Notes: a model not told the origin generated them from the sequence alone. Shown: positions 48,970 to 58,964, counted from the stretch's first letter. The stretch is 64,000 nt of DNA from Siderastrea radians (GCA_964017195.1 OZ024889.1:54282711-54346710), one strand, 5' to 3'. Numbers and translations: made by a program.

Positions 48970-50192
48970 CAAGCGCGAGGGCCGTACTGGGAGAATATTA
49001 GTAAAGTGTTAGGCACAGCCATATAATAAACTTCTTATTAACTATCACTAGCCCGGGACCTTACTGGGAGAATATCGCCCTGAGTCTTTCTTGTACGGAC
49101 CTCGCTTCGCTCGCCCTGATCGGCTAATGACGCGTGCTCCAGCGGTCCGGTCCCAACAGTTTTATTTTACACAAAAAAGTAAAAACTTAAAAAAAAGCCT
49201 CTTTTCATCAATCTTCAAATCATTCGCCATGCCCTTTCCAGGCCTTACCAGCTGGGCATAAACATCGTTCATGATGCCCGTGGGCATTACGGGAAAATCC
49301 AACCCTGAGTATTGACCAATCAGAGCGCGCTTTATACATATATACAAGCTCGGGCCATAAATTATATAAACACAGTATCTACCTGTAATGCTGACGGTGC
49401 TTTCCAGGCTACCATGTTCCAGTGAATCTGAAATGTAAAGGAAAAGTAATTGTAACCACACAGTGTAGTAAATTAAAACCCAAAATTATCATCCTAACCA
49501 ATCACAACAGACGTCAACAACACAGCGAACCAATCACAAGCCGAAGTAAATACATGCGACAGACACCAAGCGCAGGGAAACTTATTCGTACGAATTTCAC
49601 GGTTGGTTTTAGTTTTACTTCTGATTGGTTAAGAAAGTGGCGCAATTTTTCCGACCAACCAGAGAGCGGAGTAAAGCAAGACCCAAGCAACATTCGACAC
49701 TCAATTGTGCTATAAAATCGATAACCTAGAGAAAAGAAAGATTCATCCTAATTTTCGATCTGGATCGAAAATAACACAACGTACAGTGAACAAGAACGAA
49801 AATCGTTCAAGAAAAAAGTTGACCCAACACATTGTAAAAATTAGATGGGTACAAGTTTTGCTTTTTAAATATATGTTCTGTTTTAGTCTCTAAAAGCACA
49901 AACGCATGACGCGACTAACCTTCATTCTCCTGACTGCCGCCTGTTGAAATAGATAAAAACAAGTTAAAATTAAGGGAAACAAGTTGGTCACACAAAGCAG
50001 ACAGCACCACTGGTTCAGGGTAAGGATTTTTTTTGGAATCTGTTGTTTTACGTCACTTGTGAAATAAAGAGCCATTTTTTTGAAGAGATATCTTGCAAGA
50101 GTCATCAATTTACCCAAATCACTTATCCAATTAGTCAATATTTGGTGCATTTCTATATTCTGCCAAAATGTTCTATTGAAGATCTATCTTTA

Positions 50193-50238
<46 letters not shown>

Positions 50239-51377
50239 GTCATCGTCATCATCATCATCATCATCGTCATTATCATCATCATCATCATCATCATCTTAAT
50301 CGTCATCGTCATCGTCATCGTCATCATCATCATCGTCATCATCATCATCGTCATTATCGTCATCATCATCACCATCATCATCATTATCACCATCATCATC
50401 ATCTTAATCGTCATCGTCATCGTCATCGTCATCATCATCATCGTCATCATCATCATCGTCATTATCGTCATCATCATCACCATCATCATCATTATCACCA
50501 TCATCATCATTATCATGACCACCACCACCACCACCACCACAACCACCACCATCATCATTATCATCATCATCATCATCATTATCATCATCATCGTCGTCGT
50601 CATCGTCATCGTCATCATCACCATCGTCATCATCATCATCGTCATTGCAGGGACCGATCAAACAACGTGAAAAGACGTGTGTTACAATATTTCGACTGGC
50701 TAATACCAGTCTTCATCAAGTACTACTTTCAATGTTATCTACATGATTCAATGTTGCCTGTGTAATTTACAATACATTGGGGAAACTAAACGTCGCCTCA
50801 AAGACCGTTTCAATGAACATAGACGACCAGTACTCAACCCTACTTCTAATTGTATCCGTACAGCGGTTTCAGAACACTTTCTTAGCAATAACCACTCCGA
50901 CACCCATATGCTACTTATTCCTATTGAAAAACTTCAAAATGAACGCGATTCTTTCAGGAAGGCGCATGAGGCTCACATTATTCACAAGGCTAAGACGATT
51001 GAGCCTCTAGGCATTAATAAACGTGATGAACTGTAATTTGTAACTATATATAGTAGTAAAATTGTTTTTGTTTATTTTCTATCATTTCTAAGCCACACCG
51101 TACCACGTCATATATGTAACTCCCGCTCATTGTTTTACTACATATATATTTCTGTAAATTCGTGATTTGCCTTAATAAATCTGGTGAAGACTGGTATTGG
51201 CCAGTAGAAATGATTTTAACACACGTCTTCTCACGTTGTTTGATCAGTTCCTGCAGTAGTCATTTTGACAATCATTGATATTTTTATCAATTTTGACTGA
51301 TCACGATCTTTCTGATCCGACGTTGACCAAGGTTGATCGTACACGGTTTTTGCAGTGGTTTCATACCTTAACTTCGT

Positions 51378-51428
<51 letters not shown>

Positions 51429-54400
51429 TACTCAGTGAAAACATGCAGCGTTGTGCCCTTCATAAATGATATGGTTGACCACGACCATTTCTTCTTATAC
51501 ACCGATGGTGTATAGGGAAAGATCTTTGCTTTTTTGATCCATACAATGCAAATCCAAAATACGTTAGAATACATGTGCAGTTAACCCTTTAAGCTCCAGC
51601 ATCATTATACAAATTCTCATTACTGGTCTTTATACAAAATGTTGAGTACTAGTTGGGAGAACTTTTTTAAAACTCTAGACAATTCATCTTTAGTGATCAT
51701 GATCAATTCCTTAATTCTCATGACCTGTTTGTCTTCTAATACACTGTTATGATGTGGAGAAATTTTGAAGCTAATCACTATTGGAGCTTAAAGGGTATTA
51801 GTAAAAAAGAACAAAATTCCAGCACACTAACCGGAGAGTTTTCTTTTCTTGTTTTTATCTTTACTTCTGGGCTTGCTCCTCATCAAGAATTGCCTGCTGT
51901 GAAACTGCTGAGATTCTTCTTCCACTCCATTGTGAAACGACAGTTCGACCAGCAGCTGAAATAGATTTCTCTTGTCCATTTCGACTTTGGCCAGTTCGTA
52001 CACTGGAGCGACGGGACCATCATAAACGGAGTCCAGGTTTACTGAGAAGAAATGCTGTGTAGAAGACAAGCAAAAGAGAGAAATCTGATTAGGTCTTTTT
52101 GTACCCCGTCAAGCCACAATGGCGCGCGTAAAAGAATGATATAAAGACGAAGAAAGTGGCTCAAAAGAAACCGGAGAATTTTAAAGACGTGCTCTTCCTT
52201 TTTTTTTTTTTGAATGGGCTCCAGTAAGGTCCATACTAATTTAACTGTATACGTAGTTTTGTATACTTAAGGGGCAATCCACAAGAAAATTTTAGCAAAA
52301 TACTTGAAATGTCATTTTCTGCTTTCTCAGAGCGTCAAAGGGATTTATGGATCAGCCAACACAGTATTTCTTTTTCAGATTGTTTAGCTGCTCGGATTCA
52401 GTTTAGCCGAAAGCTGCAGAATAGGTTAGGGAACGGAACGTTAGCCCCGAATTTCCGAGCTGCTGTTGGCTCCCGAAAATGCTAGCTGTCCTAATTCCCA
52501 CTCTAAACATTGTTGTCCCTCCAAAAACAAAAGGGAATTAATTTTCTGTGTTACGATAGGTCGAGGTGAAATTTCACCAAAGAAAACAACTTCTGAGGCA
52601 AATAAGGTCTTTCGAACAGATATTGCGCCCGATACTTTTGTACCCACTGAATGTATTACAACAATAAAACAGAAGAGGCGACAAACTGATAGTGGTAACA
52701 AAGAAACTATAAGTGAATCTCTGAGCGACTATCTTGTATACGGCCATCTTCCTGAAACGACCTTTTTCCCGTCGCGCGTCATTGTCACTTGGGACTCAAA
52801 TACTGTTGTTAGGATCTCGGGCACGCGTACACTTTTTTGCAGACCCGAGGAAGATCACTTTTGGGAGATTCAACTGCTGCAGACAAAGGGAGAGACTGAG
52901 GACTGAAGCTATAATAGGGGGAACAGGGGGACCCAACACTTCCCGCTTCCCGTACCCTTCAATCCCGGTTCCTGCCCCCCATTTTAGTTGGCTTCAGCCT
53001 CTTTGCTCTTTTTCGATCGCAGAATATTACGCAATGTTGTATATTTTTTCCTATTTCTTCCGCTTCCCGCTACCCTGGGAATATTTCCCGCTCCCTTTTT
53101 CCTCCGGGTTCCTGTCACCCGTTCCCAGGTCCCCCTGCATAATAAAAGAACATAACAGACCTGCCCTATATTGTGTTGTCCATGCATGACTAGAAGTTGC
53201 ACGGGTCCGTTCCGGTCCTTGTGAAGTTCCGCGGCTTCTTTCGCCCGAAATACCCAAACTTTTATCCCCAGGATTTGCCCCACCGGGGACCGTGCTTCCA
53301 TCTGCACTATCCCATCACACACCCGCTGCTTCGCTACCCCTCCACTCCGGGATTGCACTTTGTCAAACACGGTTTTGGTCTCCAATGTTATGAAGCGGAC
53401 CTCTGCTCCCCCCTGAAAATCATCGCTTCCGGTGGATCCGATCGTGAACACAGCCGGCAAATCATCTAGATATGAGTATGGCACATGAGTATGGACATGA
53501 GTATAAACGTCGTTAAACAACTATCTGTTATGAGTCAGACCATACCATGATATTATTTTGCGGGCTTCAGGTAGGCAAAACACAACTTCCGAGCGAAAAG
53601 TTAAACAAGGGACAATTTATAGTTAACCATTTAGATGTATGCTTGCGTCATTAATTGGGAAATGAAAACGGTGAAAGGTATACCCAAATTCTAACAACAC
53701 ATTGGAAGTAAACTGAACAAGCACACTTGCTTGCAAGACTCTCAGTGCAACAACGTAGGCTAGGAATTCATATGGTGGAAATTTCGCGCGAAACGTCAGG
53801 CAACTAGTCGCTGGAAAAGGCCTTATTCATAAACAAAAATATGACGGTACGAGCTAGAGCTATAAATAAATTACATAAGGGTGGTTTCCATATGATCGCT
53901 ACAATCGCTACGATCGCTGAAAAAGAAGTTCAGCGATCGTTGCGATCGTATGGAAACCACTTTTCAGCGATCGTAGCGATCGCAGCGATTGTTGCGACAA
54001 CGATTGCTGAGATAGACTTCAGTTCTATCTCGGCGATGGTAGCGATCGTTGCGATCATATGGAAAGCACCATTCATTGATCGTATAGCGATCGCAGCGAT
54101 CCTTTCGATGGTAAATACACCAGAATACACTGCGTCCATGCATTACAAGATGGTGGCAAACAGCGTGGCAGGCTTAATGGAAGAAGAAAAATTGTACAAC
54201 TGCTTACACAACAAGTTTTCAAAAGATGTACAAGAATGAATACATAAGGGTCAATTGCTTCCCAGCAATTGGCGAAAAGTTCGACATGTTTGCCGAAGAT
54301 GCCGACAAGAGGTCAAAAAATACAAGAATAGGAAAAAGGAAAACAGTGCTATCTGGTTTCGCGATTTCAATAGGCAAATATGAAAAAAGGGCAAAAAAGC

Positions 54401-57038
54401 AGTTTAAAAGGGCGAGGACTTTTATTCGCGGGTCTTTAATTTCGCGATTTTTTTACAGTTGCGAAAAACACGAAATTAAAGACCCGCGAAATTAAGTACC
54501 AATAAGGTAGTCACAACAAGAAAACAATAAGCTCGAGCATGAATCTGCGATTGACTGCAAATTAAACATGTTGAATTTGAGAAATGGCGCGAACGAGATC
54601 TTGTTGTATCCAGTTCCTCTCGGTCATTTTTAATTTTTCAGCGATCCTAGCGATCGCATGAAAACCGCCCAGCGATCCAAGTCGCAACAATGGCTCAACT
54701 TTTTTTCTAGCGATAGCGATCGCAGCGATCACATGGAAACCAGCCTTTAGAACGGCAAACTCGAAGATTGTAGATACGATTAATCGAATAGCCTGGCACG
54801 CAATAAAGAACCCGTTTCCTCAAACATATCCAATTCAACTGAGAAAGGAAAAGCCGCAAAACTGCAAGCTTCATCAATGCACTGATGTCTTAATACATCA
54901 GATCATTAAGTTATCTGACAATAACAAAAACGACGTTGATCACTAGTAGTGTTGTCCACATTATGCCGGCATAATTTTGAGCATAATAGTGAGGCAAAAG
55001 AATCGTGCATTATGCTGGAATAACAGTGTAAAGCTTCTTTGACTCTTTGAGCTTTATAAAAACTTTGGAAAAAACAAGGGACTCCCATACAAGAAAGCAA
55101 ACTAGGTACCAAATTTTAAGACCAGGCCTAGTTACAACTTAGCAAAAACATGGCTTCCAGCAGTTCCAGTTCTACATCATTGTCAGCTGCCTCCTCGAAC
55201 TGTTTCCATTTACACTTGTAAACAACATAAACCTGTCTTCTGTGGTCTTTTATTTATTTTTATGATAATTGAAATATAGCATAATAGTGATGCTATTTGA
55301 GCATAATAGTGACATTTGTTGAGCATAAAGAATTAGCATAATAGTGTGAAACATTGAGCATAATGTGGACAACCCTAATCACTAGCTAATGTTGGCTCAA
55401 GTTTCACAACATACTTGCGTTCACGTCTACGAGATCGGGTTGTTGTTGTTGTTGTTTTTTTTTTTTCAGTAAACGGGTCGGTAGGATGTGGTAGAATAGA
55501 TGGCAGTCTCGTTCCCACTCCCAAATCATTGGACTGATTCCTTCTTGATACAGAAATGCAGCGGGTAACGCTATTAAAACGTGGAGAATGAGATCCGCTG
55601 ACGTTAGCGAGCAAGTAAATAATGAGAGTGCGCAGTCGTAGTCACCGGTCCCCGCCCTCCGCCCTCCGCCCCCCGCCCCCCGCCCCCCGCCCCCCGCCCC
55701 CCGCCCCCGGACTGTTCGGCAGACAGGAACGACGTTTTTTATCTCCAGCGCAAGCGTGCTTGCGATGTTGGCTCGAGGTCAACCTTGTTAAAAGAAGTGC
55801 TTCAAGGAGAGTTACAAGTGCGCTTTTGCAGAGATCGTAAAGAGTGGAACTGCAGGCCAAATATACTGTAGGATAGTGGAGGAGAAAGGGGTGGGGGGAG
55901 GGAGACTACAAATATACATGTACCCGTATACCTCATCCTTTTCGTAATTCTTCTCGTTCTTGCACACCACTTAGAATGTACTAGAACTGAATGGATGGAG
56001 CCGCTCTACAAAAGACAAACATTTACTCCAAGCTCGTGATGAATTGACAATTTGACCCTTAATTTTTGCTTGTCAAAACGGCCTAGGCTGTGTGCGAGTC
56101 CCTACAAATTTCCTTCATATTCGTAGCCAACTGTTTAACTCTATCTGACTCCGTTTTACGGCTGACGTAGTAAGTCTAACTGTTGACTTAATTTGCTACT
56201 GGGATATAGACATTCCTTTTTTTTCATATGTAAATCACTTGAGATGCAAATTTTGTCGTTCTGGTCCTTTCCTTTAATCTTTGACAGAAATGTTCGTCTG
56301 ATCTCCTCGTTCTAAAATGTGCCCATAATCTGCTATACGTCCCGGAACTATAAAATAAAAATCTATAAGCTTCTTAGTATTCACTGTCTATTGCGAATCT
56401 CTCATTGCAGGCTTCAATGCTGTAGCATGCACGTAAAACAATACACATATGCAAAAAAGGAAAAGAAAAAGGTCTTTAGTGATATAAACCGGCGGAAAGA
56501 CCTGCTTCTCCGTCGTTACTTCGCCTTTTTCGAGCAGTAGTCGTTCCGAGGAGTATCCGTAGTATCACTTCCGGAAGGAAGACAATTTTTCCGTCGGTTG
56601 GCGGTACAATATTTTCACATTCTTCATTAAGGCAAACTATATTTTCACTTCAGTCGGATTATTCACTACAAATACAATTTATCTAAAAGTAACTCATTCG
56701 TAACGTATTTTCTTTGCAAGACTCCTCGATCGACATTTCCTCATAGTTCTCACAACAAAGTTTACATCTAAATAAACCTGTGGAAAGCCATCCGTATGCA
56801 GTGCAATAAATAACGTACCAGAGGTATTATAAGTTTAAAAAATCCCTCAAATATTTTCGTTTCGTAAGCAATCAAAACATTGATTAAACTTCGTATAAAT
56901 TAAGTCTTTACTTTCCTGATGAATCAAGTATCCATTGATAAATGAGGTATTCTTACCGTACGGATCATCTGAGCTGTCTGTCCTTGAAAGAAGCGGTTGT
57001 CTAAGTTCTTCCAATGATTTCCTTCTTTGGTCAGCCAT
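38389..57038 (-). CDS. Gene copy B: paralogue of copy A, ten coding exons
   Basis: Exons in transcript order are 57038-56957, 53465-53161, 52054-51832, 49940-49920, 49427-49383, 46640-46332, 44708-44355, 41182-41016, 39835-39727 and 38648-38389. They sum to 1,875 nt (624 aa) with the same phases as copy A; only the fourth exon (21 against 24 nt) and the last exon (260 against 263 nt) differ in length, both by one codon. No internal stop or frameshift is seen, so both copies look functional. The cytosolic exons differ from copy A at only about 3-7% of residues, whereas the transmembrane-proximal and outer exons differ at roughly 27-30%. Its introns hold a SINE, a Penelope fragment, TAGCC elements and long CAT and TAC microsatellites absent or short in copy A. 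Confidence 0.85.
38690..39182. repeat. 48-bp minisatellite in copy B intron 9
   Basis: About ten 48-bp units of the form AGCAATGCATCAGCCAATCC plus CACCTCCCTCCCCAGAG, arranged as 96-bp dimers. Because the unit is a multiple of three, several frames stay open on both strands for 160 codons or more; these are not genes. Confidence 0.92.
39727..39835 (-). CDS. Copy B exon 9 (outer domain, N-terminal part)
   Basis: Acceptor TTGCAG, donor ACAT|GTAAGT, 109 nt. It encodes RCTALGVEFKW to the NYT sequon and NNT. Ten of 36 residues differ from copy A. Confidence 0.9.
40436..40731 (-). mobile_element. tRNA-derived SINE in copy B intron 8
   Basis: Same family as 18213-18461. On minus, GGTGCTGTAGTGGTTAGCGC begins the box A region and GGTGCTTCGAGGCCC the box B region. 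The 12-bp duplication GTGGTAGTAGTA (40424-40435 and 40732-40743) surrounds it. Copies A (near 20190) and C (near 63745) show the uninterrupted site. Confidence 0.85.
41016..41182 (-). CDS. Copy B exon 8 (transmembrane helix)
   Basis: Acceptor TTTGCAG, donor CAG|GTAATG, 167 nt. Hydrophobic core ALIVVIGLAIFFLI; an NFT sequon follows the helix and is absent from copy A. Confidence 0.92.
42181..42311. mobile_element. 131-bp TAGCC-type miniature element in copy B intron 7
   Basis: Begins TAGCCTGTTCCAGGCTCCGA and ends GAGAGCCTAGATAAGGCTA. Flanks AATGGACAC and AATGGATAT resemble a 9-bp duplication with two mismatches. Confidence 0.65.
43186..43770. repeat. Imperfect long inverted repeat with promoter-like ATGGCGGGCGG core
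   Basis: The arms 43186-43345 and about 43605-43770 are inverse at roughly three quarters of positions (CCCTGTTTCTCCCC, GGTGAGTTCGAT, CCGCCCGCCATTTTGAAAAA). Each holds AAAATGGCGGGCGG; in the right arm it is followed by GTAAGT, resembling a start codon next to a splice donor. Confidence 0.6.
44355..44708 (-). CDS. Copy B exon 7 (chaperone-like domain, second half, charged helix)
   Basis: Acceptor ACATTTCAG, donor A|GTAAGC, 354 nt, almost identical to copy A. Confidence 0.92.
45936..46030 (+). mobile_element. tRNA-like SINE head, remnant
   Basis: TAGCGCGGCGCAATG resembles a box A region and GGGTTCGATTCTCAGAGG a box B region at tRNA-like spacing. The remainder is not matched elsewhere in the window. 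The acceptor stem does not pair, so this is not a functional tRNA gene. Confidence 0.35.
46332..46640 (-). CDS. Copy B exon 6 (chaperone-like domain, first half)
   Basis: Acceptor CTCTAAG, donor G|GTTTGT, 309 nt; EGDVVGFF and AGVIS segments intact. Confidence 0.9.
46880..46990 (+). mobile_element. tRNA-related SINE in copy B intron 5
   Basis: CAGTAGCTCAGTGGTTTGAG and GGGCTCGTCTCCC are box A- and box B-like. Orthologous in position to 24396-24700. Confidence 0.5.
47000..47400. other. Copy B-specific intron sequence, unrecognised
   Basis: Copy A lacks 47000-47300 (near 24700). It contains GC-rich GGTCCGTACGCGGGGTCCGG and a paired CCGGACCGC; no coding signal. Confidence 0.35.
47407..47616. mobile_element. 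210-bp miniature element with GTTTCTCGAAAGCCCCGAA ends
   Basis: The inverted ends GTTTCTCGAAAGCCCCGAA and TTCGGGGCTTTCGAGAAAC are flanked by CCTGG (47402-47406, 47617-47621). Copy A shows the empty site ACAAACTCCTGGTCTGG near 24757. Confidence 0.75.
47670..47858. mobile_element. TAGCC-type element, 189 bp
   Basis: Ends TAGCCTGCGTAGCAAGCG and CGCTTGCTACGTAGGCTG are inverse. The left duplication TCTCTAAAT is 47661-47669; the right copy is displaced to 47985-47993 because another element (47864-47980) landed at the junction. Confidence 0.8.
47864..47980. mobile_element. TAGCC-type foldback element, 117 bp, nested
   Basis: Nearly all of it is one hairpin: TAGCCTGCGAATACAGCC with GGCTGTATTCGCAGGCTA, continuing through TCACGTCCCGCAACG. 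The 9-bp duplication GCTGTCTCT (47855-47863 and 47981-47989) is perfect. Confidence 0.88.
48427..48966. repeat. Long (TAC)n microsatellite with (ATT)n tail
   Basis: About 470 bp of TAC triplets with TGC, TTC and TAT variants, then about 65 bp of ATT. It is in copy B intron 5 and matches the small ATT run at 25447-25491 in copy A. Confidence 0.95.
49383..49427 (-). CDS. Copy B exon 5, 45-nt exon
   Basis: Flanked by ATTTCAG and GTAGAT, phase 1 to 1; encodes SLEHGSLESTVSIT. Confidence 0.82.
49920..49940 (-). CDS. Copy B exon 4, 21-nt microexon
   Basis: Flanked by TTTCAACAG and GTTAGT. It encodes GSQENE between split Gly and Asp codons, one codon shorter than in copy A, with frame preserved. 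Confidence 0.72.
50192..50646. repeat. Long (CAT)n microsatellite in copy B intron 3
   Basis: CAT with CGT, TAT and CAC variants. A block of about 120 bp with its TTAATCGTCATCGTCAT head is duplicated (50295 and 50405). The same tract resumes at 51377-51428 beyond the Penelope fragment. Confidence 0.95.
50647..51258 (+). mobile_element. Penelope-like element fragment with GIY-YIG endonuclease and inverted ends
   Basis: The ends GATCAAACAACGTGAAAAGA and TCTTCTCACGTTGTTTGATC are part of inverted repeats of about 75 bp. Flanks GTCATT (50641-50646, 51259-51264) may be the target duplication. The interior holds only the endonuclease; the reverse transcriptase is missing. Confidence 0.78.
50743..51036 (+). 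CDS. GIY-YIG endonuclease domain of a Penelope-like element
   Basis: The 97-residue frame contains CCLCNLQYIGETKRRLKDRF (Cys pair, YIG motif, catalytic-type Arg region) and NEHRRPVLN, then the conserved tail HEAHIIHKAKTIEPLGINKR. This order matches the C-terminal endonuclease of canonical Penelope elements, which nicks target DNA for insertion. Without the reverse transcriptase it cannot move alone. The true upstream frame is uncertain. Confidence 0.78.
   Translation: MIQCCLCNLQYIGETKRRLKDRFNEHRRPVLNPTSNCIRTAVSEHFLSNNHSDTHMLLIPIEKLQNERDSFRKAHEAHIIHKAKTIEPLGINKRDEL
51377..51428. repeat. (CAT)n microsatellite remnant
   Basis: About 17 perfect triplets; probably continuous with 50192-50646 before the Penelope insertion. 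Confidence 0.9.
51832..52054 (-). CDS. Copy B exon 3 (beta-rich region, second half, basic tail)
   Basis: Acceptor TACACAG, donor G|GTTAGT, 223 nt. It ends with the same KDKNKKRK basic cluster. Confidence 0.88.
53161..53465 (-). CDS. Copy B exon 2 (beta-rich region, first half)
   Basis: Acceptor ATATCTAG, donor CAG|GTCTGT. 305 nt as in copy A. It begins DLPAVFTIGSTG after the split Asp codon. Confidence 0.88.
53878..54747. mobile_element. 870-bp TIR element rich in GCGATCGC motifs
   Basis: Ends AGGGTGGTTTCCATATGATC and GATCACATGGAAACCAGCCTT are inverse with TA on both sides. Subterminal repeats GCGATCGTTGCGATC occur on both strands in the left 240 bp. The frames 54121-54239 and 54226-54495 in the middle are not recognised. 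A nested hairpin lies at about 54423-54495. Confidence 0.65.
54423..54500. repeat. Hairpin with TTCGCGGGTCTTTAATTTCGCG arms
   Basis: The arm CGCGGGTCTTTAATTTCGCG and its near-inverse CGAAATTAAAGACCCGCGAA are separated by about 25 nt. Confidence 0.8.
54947..55377. mobile_element. 431-bp hAT-like miniature element in copy B intron 1
   Basis: Ends TAGTGTTGTCCACATTATGC and GCATAATGTGGACAACCCTA are inverse with one mismatch. The perfect 8-bp duplication ATCACTAG (54939-54946, 55378-55385) fits hAT. Copy A has the empty site TGATCACTAGCTAATTTTGG near 30868. GCATAATAGTG repeats fill the interior. Confidence 0.88.
55650..55710. repeat. C-rich GCCCCCC repeat (G-quadruplex potential on minus strand)
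   Basis: About eight units of CCGCCCC(CC). The transcribed RNA of copy B intron 1 would carry runs of four to six G. Copy A has only AGCCCCCCCACCCC at the same place. Confidence 0.85.
56957..57038 (-). CDS. Copy B exon 1 (start codon, N-terminal tail)
   Basis: MADQRRKSLEELRQPLL to DDPY plus a split Asp codon; donor GTAAGA. Same 82-nt length as copy A. Confidence 0.8.
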
Positions 57039-57362
57039 CGCTGTTTCAACGGAAGCACGTCACGTATGGAGTTTAGTTTCCTCTGTTAAGCGACAAGTTG
57101 TATTAAACTAGCATCTACGTGCGACAAAACGCTGCAATGACTAAAGGGGAAAAGGAAGCTTGTTTGAAGAACAACTCAGAATTGATTCTGAAAGATTTTG
57201 CGCATACAGTGCCGAGCTGAAGCAAACACTAAAGAGATGCAGGGGGCTTTCCCTTACCCGCTCGGAATGGAGGCCATTCGACTTCCTGTTTGGGTGTAAC
57301 TATAGTGTAACGCTTTCCTTTCCGCTCATTATGTGTCACGCTCGTATGTAAGTTCCTTAGCG

Positions 57363-57460
57363 ACAAAACAAAACAAAACAAAACAAAACAAAACAAAACA
57401 AAACAAAACAAAACAAAACAAAACAAAACAAAACAAAACAAAACAAAACAAAACAAAAAA
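57363..57460. repeat. (AAAAC)n microsatellite
   Basis: About 19 pentamers just upstream of copy B exon 1; a shorter impure version sits at 32800-32870 upstream of copy A. Confidence 0.93.
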
Positions 57461-57623
57461 TTAAAAACAAAGATGTCACTTTAATTTAGTTTATATTCTT
57501 GGGCTCTTGTTGCCGCTCAGGTAACTCACTTTTGGACCTCTGCAAAGTCAGGAGCGTATCATGGGTGATACGCTTCTGACGAAAGTAAATAAAGTACCTT
57601 TATTTGCGATGTTACTTAGATAT

Positions 57624-57632
57624 AATAATAGA

Positions 57633-57681
<49 letters not shown>

Positions 57682-58201
57682 GTACTTTATTAAATTCTCC
57701 CTACGCGCTTTTCAGAATTTAATTATATACAATATATAAAAACGTAAATGTATATAAAACAGCTGAAAAAAAATTACTTGTCCTTCTTAAAATGTTCCTT
57801 TCAGGCTAGTTTGAAACTAGCCAAAGAATCGATACATCTAATACTCTCAGCTAGATTGTTCGACAATGAAACCGCTCTATACAAAACTGCGATGGCCTGT
57901 GAATGAGCAGCACATTGGAACCTGCAGCATATTTCTGTTTCTAGTGTCGCGATTGTGTGACTTCCGATCTTTTTATAAACCTCTCGCTTAAGTAAGGTGG
58001 AGCCAAACCCTTTAGGCACTTAAAGATCACATTAGCATCTCTTAAGCTTAACATCTGACGCACTGGCAACAAATCTAGCTGTTCTAGAGCTGGCGTTATA
58101 CGATCGTGCTTCTTAGTGTCTATTATAATACGTGCTGCAATATTTTGCACGTTCTGTAATTTGTCAATGTTCTCGTATTGCCCCACACAGATGAACAATA
58201 G
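57624..58201 (-). mobile_element. 5'-truncated LINE 3' end, minus strand, with (ATT)n tail
   Basis: It encodes a typical reverse transcriptase C-terminus: LQNVQNIAARIIIDTKKHDR, LPVRQMLSLRDANVIFKCL and APPYLSERF, with later frameshifts. Its 3' end is AATAAAGTACTATTATTATT, as in CR1- or L2-like LINEs. TAGATAT (57617-57623, 58202-58208) flanks it. Copy A near 33172 has the empty site. Confidence 0.85.
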
Positions 58202-58960
58202 TAGATATGTCATATTCTGATACAGTTTTCATGTGTAGTTGTCCGATTAGAAGTGATGCCGGCCTTTCCCAAAAACGTTGAACTTTCCTAACCCGTGGTT
58301 GTGTAAAACTTTGTGTACCTGGAACAGCTGATTCGTATGTTTTCTCATTTTTTTAAGCACACATCGTCTGTATTATCTCATCAAACCCGAACAACGCTGT
58401 CTACCGTTCACCAACTCACCGCAATAAAACGTTAGCGAAAAAGAAACGAAACACTCCCATAAATGGCCAAGAAGAGTGACCACGACCGCGAGATGGATGT
58501 AACGAACAGTACGCCGGGTTAATAGAAGCGAAAATTTGGTCATCGTTTCTAACTCATTAATAGAAAAACAATCCAACGTCAGTCGTTCGTGCTTAATTTC
58601 AGTACAACAACAGCAATAAAAGAAGTCATGCATACAACACTGAGCCAGAACATTCGCCGGATCAAACAAGTTCTCACTTGATTGATCATGAGTAAACCTC
58701 CAGACCGGACGTTCCAACACTGTTGGCACGCTCTGCAGCTTGACATGTGACTGAAACGTCAAACATTGTTGCACCCAATGTGCAAATATTGGGCACAATG
58801 TTTTATCGAAAATAACGTCATCCCATACATGGTGTGGTAAATGCTGCAACATTCAAGAAGCAAATTCAGTAACTGGGGCATAGGGTCAGTTGTTGTAGAG
58901 TTTTTTCCAGGAGTTTTTTTTAATCCACTTTGCATTACAAAAATCAAAGAAGGTCGGGGG
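58202..58960. other. Flank between units B and C, no recognised gene
   Basis: A minus-strand frame of 159 codons (58852-58373) lies here with many Cys and Phe and no family resemblance. I see no splice or repeat support for it. Confidence 0.3.
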
Positions 58961-58964
58961 GGGG

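Noticed and set aside
48399..49022. 207-aa Val/Ser-rich minus-strand ORF
   Set aside because: Translation of the TAC/ATT microsatellite in an intron.
50043..50765. His-, Ile- and Met/Asp-rich ORFs up to 240 aa on both strands
   Set aside because: Translation of the CAT microsatellite; only the downstream GIY-YIG frame is real coding sequence.
57229..57456. 75-aa Phe/Val/Leu/Cys-rich ORF
   Set aside because: Translation of the AAAAC pentamer repeat.
58373..58852. 159-aa minus-strand ORF
   Set aside because: No motif, odd Cys/Phe-rich composition, no paralogous support; left as an unassigned open frame in flank DNA.
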